A program made the position numbers and the translations under genes. Below are positions 9,671 to 18,097 of a stretch of DNA of 41,206 bases, piece by piece. The notes beneath the pieces were generated by a model. It saw only the letters and a program-made list of their open reading frames with translations, made no database searches and was not told the DNA's origin. Within the stretch, counting starts at the first letter, position 1; every line of letters begins with the position of its first letter. Source of the stretch: Hydrogenothermaceae bacterium (GTDB lineage Bacteria > Aquificota > Aquificia > Aquificales > Hydrogenothermaceae). The stretch covers positions 1 to 41,206 of the forward strand of contig JALSPY010000115.1 of NCBI GenBank assembly GCA_026985705.1, read 5' to 3'.

Positions 9671-11170
9671 ATGGCTTATAGGGATTTAAGAGAGTTTATA
9701 GCTCTTTTGGAAAAAGAAGGGGAGTTATACAGAATTAAAGATAAGGTAAGCCCTATACTTGAGATAACTGAGATAGCTGATAGAGTTATGAAAATGCCAA
9801 GTGGTGGGAAGGCTCTTCTTTTTGAGAATGTGGAAGGATACGAAGGAATACCGGTTTTAATTAATGCTTTTGGAAGTGAGAAAAGGATGAAGTTAGCTTT
9901 AAATGTGAAAAATTTTGAGGATATAGGGTGGAAACTTTACAGGATATTAAAACCAGAAGTCCCAAACACATTTTTAGATAAACTAAAAAGAATTCCAGAG
10001 TTAAAAAAACTTAATGATGCATTACCTAAAGTTGTTAGAAATGCTCCAGTTCAAGAGATTGTAAAAACAGGGGAAGATATAAATATTTACGATTTCCCAG
10101 TTTTAAAATGTTGGCCTAAAGATGGAGGAAGATTTATAACCCTTCCTCAAGTTGTGTCAAAGGACCCTGAGACAGGTTTAAGAAATGTTGGAATGTATAG
10201 AATTCAGCTTTTAGATAAGGATAAAGTTGCTGTTCATTGGCAGATACATAAGGGAGGAGCTAAACATTACTGGAAGTATAAAAAAAGGGGAGAAAAAATC
10301 CCTGTTGCTATAGTTATCGGTGGAGACCCAGTTCTTACTTATGTTGCATCAGCTCCTTTACCTGAAGATGTAGATGAGTATTTATTTGCAGGAATAATAA
10401 GAGAAAAAGGAGTTGAGTTAGTTAAATGTCAAACTGTAGACTTAGAGGTTCCCGCTAACGCCGAAATAGTGATAGAGGGATACATAGACCCTAATGAACC
10501 ATTAGTTGATGAGGGACCATTCGGAGACCATACAGGATTTTATACACCTGTAGATAAATATCCATTAATGCATATTACAGCGATAACACACAGAAGAAAT
10601 CCTATCTATATAACAACTATTGTTGGTAAACCACCTATGGAAGATGGGTATATGGGAAAAGCTACAGAAAGAATATTTTTACCATTAGTTAAGTTTAACC
10701 TACCTGAAGTAGTTGATTACAACCTTCCAGTATCAGGATGTTTTCATAATTTCTGTTTTGTTTCAATAAAAAAACGATATCCGGGACATGCCTATAAAGT
10801 TATGGATGCATTATGGGGAATGGGACAGCTTATGTTTTCTAAACATATAGTTGTATTTGATGATTGGGTAAATGTTCAAGATATAAATGAGGTTTTATGG
10901 ATTTGGGGAAATAATGTTGACCCAATTAGAGATGTTGTTATAAAGAAGGGAGTTGTTGATGTTTTAGACCACTCTACAGACCTTATAGGTTTTGGTGGTA
11001 AGATGGGAATAGATGCAACAACAAAATGGAAAGAGGAGGGATATAAAAGAGATTGGCCTGAGGTTATACAGATGGATGAAAAAGTAAAAGAAAAAGTTAG
11101 ACCTATTGTAAATAAAGTGATAAAGGATATTCTAAAAAAAGAAATTGAAGATTTAAAAAAGAAATTATAG
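9671..11170 (+). CDS. UbiD-family prenylated-FMN decarboxylase (probably menaquinone pathway)
   Basis: UbiD-type decarboxylase of 499 residues that needs prenylated FMN made by UbiX. Family landmarks are AYRDLREFIALLEKEGEL at the start, FPVLKCWPKDGG, LRNVGMYRIQ with the active-site Arg, HWQIHKGGAKHY, and EGPFGDHTGFYTP, which holds catalytic acidic residues. It is divergent from mqnC, and a UbiX gene lies at 20448-21041, so the likely role is decarboxylation of the naphthoate ring in futalosine-type menaquinone synthesis. That substrate is inferred from context; other UbiD enzymes act on different aromatic acids. The start has a gtgga site. Its end overlaps the end of convergent trpC by six bases. 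Confidence 0.88.
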   Translation: MAYRDLREFIALLEKEGELYRIKDKVSPILEITEIADRVMKMPSGGKALLFENVEGYEGIPVLINAFGSEKRMKLALNVKNFEDIGWKLYRILKPEVPNTFLDKLKRIPELKKLNDALPKVVRNAPVQEIVKTGEDINIYDFPVLKCWPKDGGRFITLPQVVSKDPETGLRNVGMYRIQLLDKDKVAVHWQIHKGGAKHYWKYKKRGEKIPVAIVIGGDPVLTYVASAPLPEDVDEYLFAGIIREKGVELVKCQTVDLEVPANAEIVIEGYIDPNEPLVDEGPFGDHTGFYTPVDKYPLMHITAITHRRNPIYITTIVGKPPMEDGYMGKATERIFLPLVKFNLPEVVDYNLPVSGCFHNFCFVSIKKRYPGHAYKVMDALWGMGQLMFSKHIVVFDDWVNVQDINEVLWIWGNNVDPIRDVVIKKGVVDVLDHSTDLIGFGGKMGIDATTKWKEEGYKRDWPEVIQMDEKVKEKVRPIVNKVIKDILKKEIEDLKKKL

Positions 11171-11989
11171 TTCTTCTTTTTTACTTTCTTCACTTTTATC
11201 TTTTTTTGTTTTTCCTAACAACTCCCTCAGTTTAGCTCCTATATCGGTTGCCCTCATTAAAGTCTCACCAATTAAGAATGCATCAACACTATAGTTATCT
11301 TTTAAATCTTTTAACTGTTCATATGTTTCTAGACCACTTTCAGAAACTATAATCTCTGCTCCCTCTTCTCTCAATTTTGGAGCTAACTCTCTCGTTATGT
11401 TTATATCAACCTCAAAAGTTTCTAAATTTCTGTTGTTTATACCTATAATTTTTGCTCCACTTTCTAAAGCCTTTAGACCTTCTTCTAATGTGTGAACTTC
11501 AACTAAAGGTTCTAATTCAAATTCTTTCCCATACTTTATTAAATTTCTTAGTTCAGACCTTGATAAAACTTTAGCTATAAGTAGATAGCTATCAGCTCCG
11601 TAAGCTACTGCCTCTAGTATCTGTCTTTCATCAATAATAAAATCTTTTCTAAGCAATGGAACAGTGGTAAAAGGTCTTATCTGTAGTAGATAATCTATAT
11701 CTCCTTTAAAATACTCTTTATCTGTTAAAACAGATATAACAGAAGCTCCATTCTGATTGTAAATCTGAGCTATCTTTATTGGATTAAAGTCCTCTCTGAT
11801 TACTCCCTTTGACGGTGAAGCTTTTTTTATCTCAGCTATTATGTTTATACCTTTTTTCTTTAGAGCATATTTAAATGGTCTAACTTTATCTCTCAACTTT
11901 ACCCTTTTTGCCAAATAATTTATGTATCTTGGAGAGTAATACTCTAGCTCTTCCCTTTTAGTTTGAATAATCTTTTCTAAAATATTCAT
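11165..11989 (-). CDS. trpC: Indole-3-glycerol phosphate synthase
   Basis: TIM-barrel enzyme that closes the indole ring in tryptophan synthesis. The 274-residue protein shows IIAEIKKASPSKGVIREDF at about 50 (catalytic Lys region), VLTDKEYFKGDIDYL, PLLRKDFIIDERQILEA, IGINNRNLETFEVD and SESGLETYEQL, then LIGETLMR. It is a monofunctional enzyme, not fused to TrpF. The C-terminus carries an extra Lys/Glu-rich tail of about 15 residues. The start ATG has gaggt upstream. No other trp genes are adjacent, which matches the dispersed pathway genes typical of Aquificales. Confidence 0.96.
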   Translation of the reverse strand: MNILEKIIQTKREELEYYSPRYINYLAKRVKLRDKVRPFKYALKKKGINIIAEIKKASPSKGVIREDFNPIKIAQIYNQNGASVISVLTDKEYFKGDIDYLLQIRPFTTVPLLRKDFIIDERQILEAVAYGADSYLLIAKVLSRSELRNLIKYGKEFELEPLVEVHTLEEGLKALESGAKIIGINNRNLETFEVDINITRELAPKLREEGAEIIVSESGLETYEQLKDLKDNYSVDAFLIGETLMRATDIGAKLRELLGKTKKDKSEESKKEEL

Positions 11990-12078
11990 TTTATTACCTC
12001 AAAATCAATTTAATTTATTACATAATCTTAAATATTGAAAAAATTATCCAATTTAACAACAACTTTTTTATAGAATTT

Positions 12079-13458
12079 TCACAGCACTGGATAATTTCCG
12101 GTAAAGCAGGCTACACAAAAGCCTTTATTCTTTTTGTTTAATGCAGATTTAACCATACCATCAAGTGATAAATAGTAAAGCGTATCAACACCTATATAGT
12201 TTCTTATTTCTTCTACAGACTTAGTGGAAGCTATAAGCTCCTCCTTTGTTGGAGTATCTATACCATAAACACAGGGACTTATTACAGGGGGAGATGAAAT
12301 GAGAAAATGTATTTCTTTAGCTCCAGCTTTCTTTAACATTCCTACAATTTTTTTTGCTGTAGTTCCTCTTACAAGTGAGTCATCTATAAGAATAACCCTC
12401 TTTCCCTCAATAACCTGTCTTACAGGATTTAGTTTTAACTTTACACTTAAATCTCTAATTTCCTGCAAAGGCTGTATAAAACTTCTTCCTATATAATGAT
12501 TTCTTATTAATCCAAATTCTAAAGGAATACCACTCTCTTCAGAATATCCTTTAGCTGCCAGAAAACCACTATCTAAAACAGGGACAACAACATCAGCATC
12601 TATAGGTTTCTCTTTAGCTAACTGTCTTCCCATTTCCTTTCTAATTTCATAAACATAATCTTTAAAAATTATGCTATCTGGACGGGCGAAATATACATAT
12701 TCAAAAATACATTTATGAGCTTTATCTACAAAACCTAACGGAAAGTATGACCTTAAACCTTCTCCATCAATAACTAAAACCTCTCCCGGTTTTATATCTC
12801 TTAAATATTCAGCTTCTACCATATCCAAAGCACAGCTTTCAGATGCTAAAAATATAGAGCCTTGTTTATTTTTCCCTAAAACTAACGGTCTGAAACCATA
12901 AGGGTCTCTAACAGCTATTAACTGATTTTCTCTAAGTATAAGTAAAGAGTATGCACCTTTTACATTCTTCATTGCCGAAAATAATAGAGGTAAAAATTCT
13001 CTATCATTTTGATGAAGGTTTATATCAAACTCTTCAGTATTCCTTGCTTTAGCTATTAGATGAACAAAAACCTCTGTATCAGATGTTGTATGGAATATAG
13101 CTCCTTCCTTTTCAAGTTTTTCTCTAATTTCATTTGCATTGACTATATTTCCATTGTGGGATATTGCAAAACTTCCTTTGTAAAAATGAGTTATAAATGG
13201 TTGTATATTCTGGGGATTAGCTTTACCTGAAGTTGAATATCTAACATGTCCAATAGCTATATCTCCCTTCAGATTGTTTAAATCCTGTTCTTTTAAAGCT
13301 TGCATTACTAAACCTTCAGCCTTCTTTACATTTATCTCATACCTATTTGAAACAGCTATTCCTACCGCTTCCTGCCCTCTGTGTTGTAATGCGTGTAGTC
13401 CAAGATAAGTTAATTTAGAGGCATTATTATTATTGAAAACTCCAAAAATTCCACACAT
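12079..13458 (-). CDS. purF: Amidophosphoribosyltransferase (PurF), Fe-S cluster type
   Basis: First committed enzyme of purine synthesis: a glutamine amidotransferase plus phosphoribosyltransferase. I start it at ATG 13458, not at the TTG 36 bases upstream, because MCGIFGVF places the Cys nucleophile second and an AAAGGAGAT site precedes this ATG. The resulting length is 459. Motifs are HRGQEAVGIA, GHVRYSTSG, SHNGNIVNA, TSDTEVF and the PRPP loop VILIDDSLVRGTT. Four cysteines match the [4Fe-4S] ligands of the Bacillus-type enzyme: HKCIFEY, SPCVYGID, and Cys448/Cys451 in FCVACFTGNYP. The TTG-initiated propeptide would look Bacillus-like only because the ribosome binding site encodes KGD. Oxygen sensitivity is expected from the cluster. 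Confidence 0.95.
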   Translation of the reverse strand: MCGIFGVFNNNNASKLTYLGLHALQHRGQEAVGIAVSNRYEINVKKAEGLVMQALKEQDLNNLKGDIAIGHVRYSTSGKANPQNIQPFITHFYKGSFAISHNGNIVNANEIREKLEKEGAIFHTTSDTEVFVHLIAKARNTEEFDINLHQNDREFLPLLFSAMKNVKGAYSLLILRENQLIAVRDPYGFRPLVLGKNKQGSIFLASESCALDMVEAEYLRDIKPGEVLVIDGEGLRSYFPLGFVDKAHKCIFEYVYFARPDSIIFKDYVYEIRKEMGRQLAKEKPIDADVVVPVLDSGFLAAKGYSEESGIPLEFGLIRNHYIGRSFIQPLQEIRDLSVKLKLNPVRQVIEGKRVILIDDSLVRGTTAKKIVGMLKKAGAKEIHFLISSPPVISPCVYGIDTPTKEELIASTKSVEEIRNYIGVDTLYYLSLDGMVKSALNKKNKGFCVACFTGNYPVL

Positions 13459-13573
13459 TGTCTCTTTATCTCCTTTAAAATCTTCAATTACCAAAATTTT
13501 ACTATTTTATTTTTTGTCAGTTAAATAAAAGTTAAAAGATTGTTAAATAGAATTGAATAAAAGTTGATAGGTT

Positions 13574-14065
13574 TTACTTCAGTTCTCTTTTCTTTTCTTT
13601 TATGCTCCAATAAATTCCATCAAATATATCAGATAATTCATTAGAAAAACTTTCAGCTTTCTCATCTATATAGTTGTTTGGATAGATAATATCCCATAAA
13701 TAAGGATTTGTCGCTACTAGCCCAGTTCCATCTCCTAAATCGTATATAACCATATTAACTATAGCTAAAGGTGTTGCTTGGGGACTTACAAATGCTACTT
13801 CTTCAATATACTTTTCATTTACTAATTGAATAAGAAAAAAATTACCTTCTTTTTTTATTTCTATAATTTTTAAATTATTTTTGGAAGCACTAAGCTTTAA
13901 CTCATTTAAATACTCTGCTGGAGTTATGTTTGGATATGCTTTTTCTATTAATACAGAGCTCTTAACAGTCCTTACAGCTAAACCATACACAAAAATATAC
14001 AGGAAAAGCAGTGTTGAGAATATACCTATACCTGTTATTATCCAGAGTGGTTTATTCTTTATCAT
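13574..14065 (-). CDS. Unknown protein with N-terminal membrane anchor
   Basis: I cannot assign a family with confidence. The 163-residue protein has one N-terminal membrane segment (WIITGIGIFSTLLFLYIFVYG, about residues 8-28), then a soluble alpha/beta domain. The stretch TPLAIVNMVIYDLGDGTGLV followed by NPYLWDI faintly resembles DUF302-type domains, but that is weak. Its ATG overlaps the end of a 45-codon membrane-protein gene by 14 bases in another frame, so the two are co-translated and probably act together. A modest aagga site lies inside the upstream gene. Confidence 0.7.
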   Translation of the reverse strand: MIKNKPLWIITGIGIFSTLLFLYIFVYGLAVRTVKSSVLIEKAYPNITPAEYLNELKLSASKNNLKIIEIKKEGNFFLIQLVNEKYIEEVAFVSPQATPLAIVNMVIYDLGDGTGLVATNPYLWDIIYPNNYIDEKAESFSNELSDIFDGIYWSIKEKKRELK

Positions 14066-14189
14066 TCTTTAACTTTTCCTTTTCTTCGTTATAGCTTGCT
14101 TTTACAGCTAGAGCCCATATGAGAGCAACTGTTAAGACCATAAATGTGAAGAACACTATTCCTATTAATTCCCACCAGTTATTTTCCAT
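14052..14189 (-). CDS. Small single-pass membrane protein, 45 aa
   Basis: Short gene starting at ATG 14187-14189 after an aatagga site and ending with TAA at 14052-14054. The product begins MENNWWELIGIVFF and continues as one hydrophobic helix (about residues 8-30) with a strongly charged cytoplasmic-type tail rich in Glu and Lys. The paired tryptophans at the membrane edge and the size recall small accessory subunits of membrane complexes, but no specific family is recognised. Its last 14 bases overlap the start of the 163-aa membrane-anchored protein. Confidence 0.6.
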   Translation of the reverse strand: MENNWWELIGIVFFTFMVLTVALIWALAVKASYNEEKEKLKNDKE

Positions 14190-14207
14190 TCCTATTAACC
14201 TTATACG

Positions 14208-14243
14208 AAAGATAATACTAACTATTATTATAAGATTATCTTT
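14208..14243. repeat. Inverted repeat upstream of the 45-aa gene
   Basis: AAAGATAAT at 14208-14216 and its perfect complement ATTATCTTT at 14235-14243 are separated by 18 bases, about 20 bases upstream of the small gene's start on the minus strand. It could be an operator or an mRNA hairpin. In such A+T-rich DNA a chance origin is also possible. Confidence 0.3.
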
Positions 14244-14449
14244 TTATATTATAAAGAATAACAGTTATTAATCTAATTTTTTCTCCAATTCATTTCACCT
14301 AACTTATCTTGATATAAATTGATTAATTCTATACTAATAAAAACCCATTATTATGCTCCTTTGAACTTTTATATCTCATATTAGATTTTATAGATTTATA
14401 ATAATTTATTCTAATAATAACTAATGACCTTCAACAGAGGAGTTTAGAT

Positions 14450-14935
14450 ATGTTTGAAAAAAGGATAAAATTCATAAAGTTTTTTATACTGCTCCTTATA
14501 ACATCAACATTAGTCTTTGCAGAAGAAAAACTACCTTACTTTAAGTTTGAAACAGATACTGGCAGAATCATAAAAAAGAAAGATTTAAAAGATAAACCTA
14601 CAGTTATGATTTTTTGGGGAATTTACTGTCATACATGTAGAGATGAGCTTCCAAAACTAGAAAAGGTATATCAAAAGTATAGAGACAAAGTTAACTTTTT
14701 AGCTGTTGTAGTTGATACACAAGACATAGATGAAGTTAAAGAGTTTAAAGAAAAGATAGGTTTTAGTTATACGGTAGCATTCATAAACTCACAGTCAGAT
14801 TTAGTAAAGTTTAAAGTTTTTGGAACTCCAACAACACTTGTTATATCTCCGGATTTGATAGTTATTCGTAGATTTGTTGGAGATATTAACATAACAGCTC
14901 TAGAAAATCTACTTGATGAATTAATAATAAAATGA
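14450..14935 (+). CDS. TlpA/ResA-like periplasmic thioredoxin
   Basis: Exported redoxin of 161 residues with a signal peptide or anchor (about 1-24, cleavable after VFA) and a thioredoxin fold. The redox motif is Cys60-His-Thr-Cys63 in FWGIYCHTC, and the cis-Pro loop is FGTPTTLVI. Family members reduce protein disulfides or apocytochromes outside the cytoplasm, and a role in cytochrome c maturation is possible. A gaggag site precedes the ATG. cimA starts nine bases after its stop and is probably co-transcribed without a clear functional link. Confidence 0.85.
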   Translation: MFEKRIKFIKFFILLLITSTLVFAEEKLPYFKFETDTGRIIKKKDLKDKPTVMIFWGIYCHTCRDELPKLEKVYQKYRDKVNFLAVVVDTQDIDEVKEFKEKIGFSYTVAFINSQSDLVKFKVFGTPTTLVISPDLIVIRRFVGDINITALENLLDELIIK

Positions 14936-14943
14936 GGTGAAAA

Positions 14944-16530
14944 ATGGATAAAAAAGTATACATATACGATACAACTTTAAGAGATGGAACTCAGGCAGAA
15001 GGTGTAAATGTTTCCGTTGAGGATAAACTTAGAATAACAGAAAAATTAGATGACTTTGGGGTGCATTATATAGAAGGTGGATGGCCCGGTTCAAATCCAA
15101 AAGATGATGAGTATTTTAAACAGGTAAAAAATCTAAAGCTTAAGAATGCTAAAATATCAGCTTTCGGCTCAACTAGGAGACACTATCTTAAAGTGGAAAA
15201 CGACCCATTGGTTATAAATCTCATAAAAGCTGAAACTCCCACTATCACCATTTTTGGAAAAGCTTGGGATTTACATGTTATACAGGCTCTAAAGACCACA
15301 CTTGAAAAAAATCTAGAGATGGTTTACGACACAGTTAAGTTTTTAAAAAGGTATACAGATGAAGTAATCTTTATCGGAGAGCATTTTTTTGATGGATATA
15401 AGGAAAATCCTAGTTATGCATACAAAGTTTTAAAAACAGCTGAAGAAGCAGGAGCAGATTTTGTAGTTTTAGCAGATACAAATGGAGGAACACTGCCTAA
15501 TGAATTAGAAAGAATAATTAAAGAAATAAGAGAAAAAGGTTTAAGTGCAAAACTTGGAATACACGCCCATAACGATAGTGATACTGCAGTGTGGAACTCT
15601 ATAGTTGCAGTTTTAAATGGAGCAGTTCAGGTTCATGGAACTATAAATGGTTTCGGAGAAAGATGTGGAAATGCTAACCTCTGCTCTATTATACCAAACT
15701 TAACTTTAAAGTTAGGTTATGAAACTGTCCCTAAGGAAAACCTGAGAAAACTAAAAGAAGTTTCTAATTTTGTTGCTGATTTAGTAAATTTACCTGTCCC
15801 TAAGAATATGCCATATGTTGGAGACAGTGCATTTGCCCATAAAGGTGGTGTTCATGCATCAGCGGTAATTAAAAACTCTAGACTTTATGAGCATATACAA
15901 CCTGAGCTTGTAGGAAATAGAAGAAAAGTTTTAGTTTCAGACTTAGCAGGTAAAAGTAATATTATCTATAAAGCTAAAGAGTTTGGATTGGAGCTTAACG
16001 AAAAAGACCCTAAAGTTATTGAGCTTGTTAAAAAGATAAAAGAGTTGGAAAATGAAGGTTATCATTTTGAAGCAGCAGAGGCATCCCTTGAGATATTGAT
16101 AAGAAAACATCTAGGATTGTTTAAAGATTACTTTGATTTAGACAGTTATAGAGTTTTAATAATGAAGAGATTAGGAGATAAACTTCCTGTTTCGGAGGCT
16201 ACAGTTAGAATAAAAGTAGATGATAAGTATGAGCATACTGTATCGTTAGGTAATGGTCCTGTTAATGCTTTAGATAGGGCATTAAGAAAAGCATTAATAA
16301 ATATCTATCCTTCATTAAAGGAGATAGAGTTAATAGATTATAAAGTTAGAATTGTAAATGAGTTAGAGGGAACTGGAGCAAAGATAAGAGTTTTAGTTGA
16401 AAGTAGAGATAAGAAAAGAAAGTGGGGAACAATCGGAGTTTCAGACAATATCATAGAGGCATCTTGGAATGCTGTAGTTGATAGTTTTATATATAAACTT
16501 ATGAAAGATGAAGAAGATATGGAAACTTAA
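14944..16530 (+). CDS. cimA: (R)-citramalate synthase
   Basis: Condenses pyruvate and acetyl-CoA to citramalate, the threonine-independent entry to isoleucine synthesis. The 528-residue protein has the DRE-TIM motif DTTLRDGTQ at 9-17, YIEGGWPGSNPKD, the metal-binding HAHND, GTINGFGERCGN, and the C-terminal LeuA-dimer regulatory domain (about 390-520). GGWPGSNPKDDEYF and GTINGFGERCGNANL are characteristic of CimA rather than of 2-isopropylmalate synthase (LeuA). A gaggtgaaaa site precedes the ATG. Isoleucine is the likely allosteric inhibitor, known for the family. Confidence 0.93.
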   Translation: MDKKVYIYDTTLRDGTQAEGVNVSVEDKLRITEKLDDFGVHYIEGGWPGSNPKDDEYFKQVKNLKLKNAKISAFGSTRRHYLKVENDPLVINLIKAETPTITIFGKAWDLHVIQALKTTLEKNLEMVYDTVKFLKRYTDEVIFIGEHFFDGYKENPSYAYKVLKTAEEAGADFVVLADTNGGTLPNELERIIKEIREKGLSAKLGIHAHNDSDTAVWNSIVAVLNGAVQVHGTINGFGERCGNANLCSIIPNLTLKLGYETVPKENLRKLKEVSNFVADLVNLPVPKNMPYVGDSAFAHKGGVHASAVIKNSRLYEHIQPELVGNRRKVLVSDLAGKSNIIYKAKEFGLELNEKDPKVIELVKKIKELENEGYHFEAAEASLEILIRKHLGLFKDYFDLDSYRVLIMKRLGDKLPVSEATVRIKVDDKYEHTVSLGNGPVNALDRALRKALINIYPSLKEIELIDYKVRIVNELEGTGAKIRVLVESRDKKRKWGTIGVSDNIIEASWNAVVDSFIYKLMKDEEDMET

Positions 16531-16620
16531 AGTAAAGTAAAAAATGATTTAAATTATAGATATTGAATTTTGAATATATTAATAATCTTATAATTAAAAT
16601 TTAAAAAGGAGGCTGTATTA

Positions 16621-16971
16621 GTGTTTTTAGACAGAGACACTTACAAGAAAATTCATATTTCAGTTCAAGAGTTAAAAGAAAAAATTGATAAAGGAGAAGA
16701 TTTTATTCTTTTAGATGTTAGAGAGCCACAGGAGTATGAGTATTCTAGAATAAAAGAAAAAGAAGCTATGTTAGTTCCGCTTATGAGATTACCTGCAGTG
16801 GCTGATAAACTTCCAAAGGATAAACCTATATATGTCCTATGTAGAAGTGGAAACAGAAGTTTACAGGCTACACTCTGGTTAATGGAAAAAGGATTTAAAA
16901 ATGTAAAGAATATTGAAGGTGGGATTTTAGCTTGGTCTGATTATATAGACCCAACAGTTAGAAAGTATTAA
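16621..16971 (+). CDS. Rhodanese-like sulfurtransferase
   Basis: Single rhodanese domain of 116 residues that likely carries persulfide sulfur on Cys74, in the loop CRSGNRS. Other hallmarks are FILLDVREPQEYEYSRI and GGILAWSDY at the end. No signal peptide is seen, so it should be cytoplasmic. The start is GTG 16621, preceded by a strong aaggagg seven to nine bases upstream. It ends just before a hairpin shared with the convergent nadA. In a sulfur-oxidising thermophile it could relay sulfane sulfur, but the substrate cannot be read from sequence. Confidence 0.9.
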   Translation: MFLDRDTYKKIHISVQELKEKIDKGEDFILLDVREPQEYEYSRIKEKEAMLVPLMRLPAVADKLPKDKPIYVLCRSGNRSLQATLWLMEKGFKNVKNIEGGILAWSDYIDPTVRKY

Positions 16972-16974
16972 AAC

Positions 16975-16994
16975 AAAGCCCATTGGGGCTTTTT
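16975..16994. terminator. Bidirectional Rho-independent terminator between rhodanese gene and nadA
   Basis: AAAGCCC (16975-16981) pairs with GGGCTTT (16986-16992) around the loop ATTG. A T tract follows on the plus strand and GTTTT follows on the minus strand, so it can end both convergent transcripts. It is the clearest terminator in the window. Confidence 0.8.
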
Positions 16995-17937
16995 ACACTA
17001 TACTTACCATTCTTTCTAAAGGTAATCTTGCCTTCTCCATTACATCTTCAGGTAAAATCACTTCATTTGTTTCATTTTCTAAAACTTCAGCTATTTTATC
17101 TAACGTATTCTTTTTCATATCGCAACAGTGAACAACTCCACAGTAGTCAGCTGTTTCAGGAAAAACATAGTTTTTGTTAGGATTTATCTTTTCTAACTGG
17201 TGTTTTAAACCAACTTCTGTTCCAATTATCACCGTATCAGCATCAGTTGTTGTTGCAAACTCTATTATCTGTGATGTGCTACCTACAAAATCAGCTATCT
17301 CTACAGCAGAAGTATTACACTCTGGATGAACTGCTATTTTAGCATTTGGGTACTTTTCTTTTAACTCTAATAACTGCTCAGCAGTTAGATTAAAGTGTGG
17401 TGGACAAAAACCTTCCCATAAAATAAATTCCTTTTCAGGAACTTGCTTAGCTATAAAACTACCTAAAAATTTATCAGGGACAAAAATAATTTTTTTCGCA
17501 TCTAGAGATTTAACAACTTTAACTGCATTTCTGGAAGTTACTATTATATCTGCTAAAGTTTTAACATCCGCATTTGTGTTTATATAAGCTACAACTACAG
17601 CATCAGGATGCTCCTCTTTCATCTTTTTTAAAGCCTGATAAGTTGCCATATCAGCCATGGGACATCCACTTTCAGGATTTGGATGTAAAACTTTTTTATC
17701 CGGATTTAAAATTTTGGCAGTTTCAGCCATAAATCTAACTCCTGCAAAAACGATTATGTTTGCATCTGTCTTTTGAGCTTTTCTAGCTAACTCTAAACTA
17801 TCTCCAACAACATCTGCTATATCCTGTATCTCTCCCCTTTGGTAATAATGAGCTAAAATTATTGCATTTTTTTCCTTTCTCAATTTATTTATTTTTTCAA
17901 TTAATTGTTCTTCTTTTTCGGTTAATGTGTAAGCCAA
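16993..17937 (-). CDS. nadA: Quinolinate synthase NadA
   Basis: [4Fe-4S] enzyme that condenses iminoaspartate with dihydroxyacetone phosphate to quinolinate for NAD synthesis. The 314-residue protein has AHYYQRGEIQDIADVVGDSL near the N-terminus. Three cluster Cys candidates sit in canonical places: PESGCPMADM, WEGFCPPH and ADYCGVVHCC. VHPECN and the C-terminal LERM are also typical. The start is TTG 17937 (MAYTLTEKE), with an aaggggg site about ten bases upstream; no in-frame ATG gives the right N-terminus. The stop codon touches the shared terminator. Confidence 0.95.
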   Translation of the reverse strand: MAYTLTEKEEQLIEKINKLRKEKNAIILAHYYQRGEIQDIADVVGDSLELARKAQKTDANIIVFAGVRFMAETAKILNPDKKVLHPNPESGCPMADMATYQALKKMKEEHPDAVVVAYINTNADVKTLADIIVTSRNAVKVVKSLDAKKIIFVPDKFLGSFIAKQVPEKEFILWEGFCPPHFNLTAEQLLELKEKYPNAKIAVHPECNTSAVEIADFVGSTSQIIEFATTTDADTVIIGTEVGLKHQLEKINPNKNYVFPETADYCGVVHCCDMKKNTLDKIAEVLENETNEVILPEDVMEKARLPLERMVSIV

Positions 17938-17981
17938 GATGGTATACCCCCTTTTAAAACACTGTTTTATTTTGAGATTAT

Positions 17982-18009
17982 ATTATAAAAACTTTAAAAA
18001 ACAATTCAA
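17982..18009 (-). promoter_or_regulatory. Probable sigma-70 promoter of nadA
   Basis: On the minus strand, TTGAAT (18004-18009) and TATAAT (17982-17987) are separated by 16 bases, and a start of transcription near 17975 would leave a short leader before the TTG start codon. The -10 matches consensus exactly and the -35 matches four of six. Confidence 0.5.
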
Positions 18010-18097
18010 AAACTTTAATCATAATCTAATTGTTGTCATAACTAATTTATCTTTTTAAGAGTAAACTAAAAAATGAAAAATAAAAAAGGAGGTAAAG

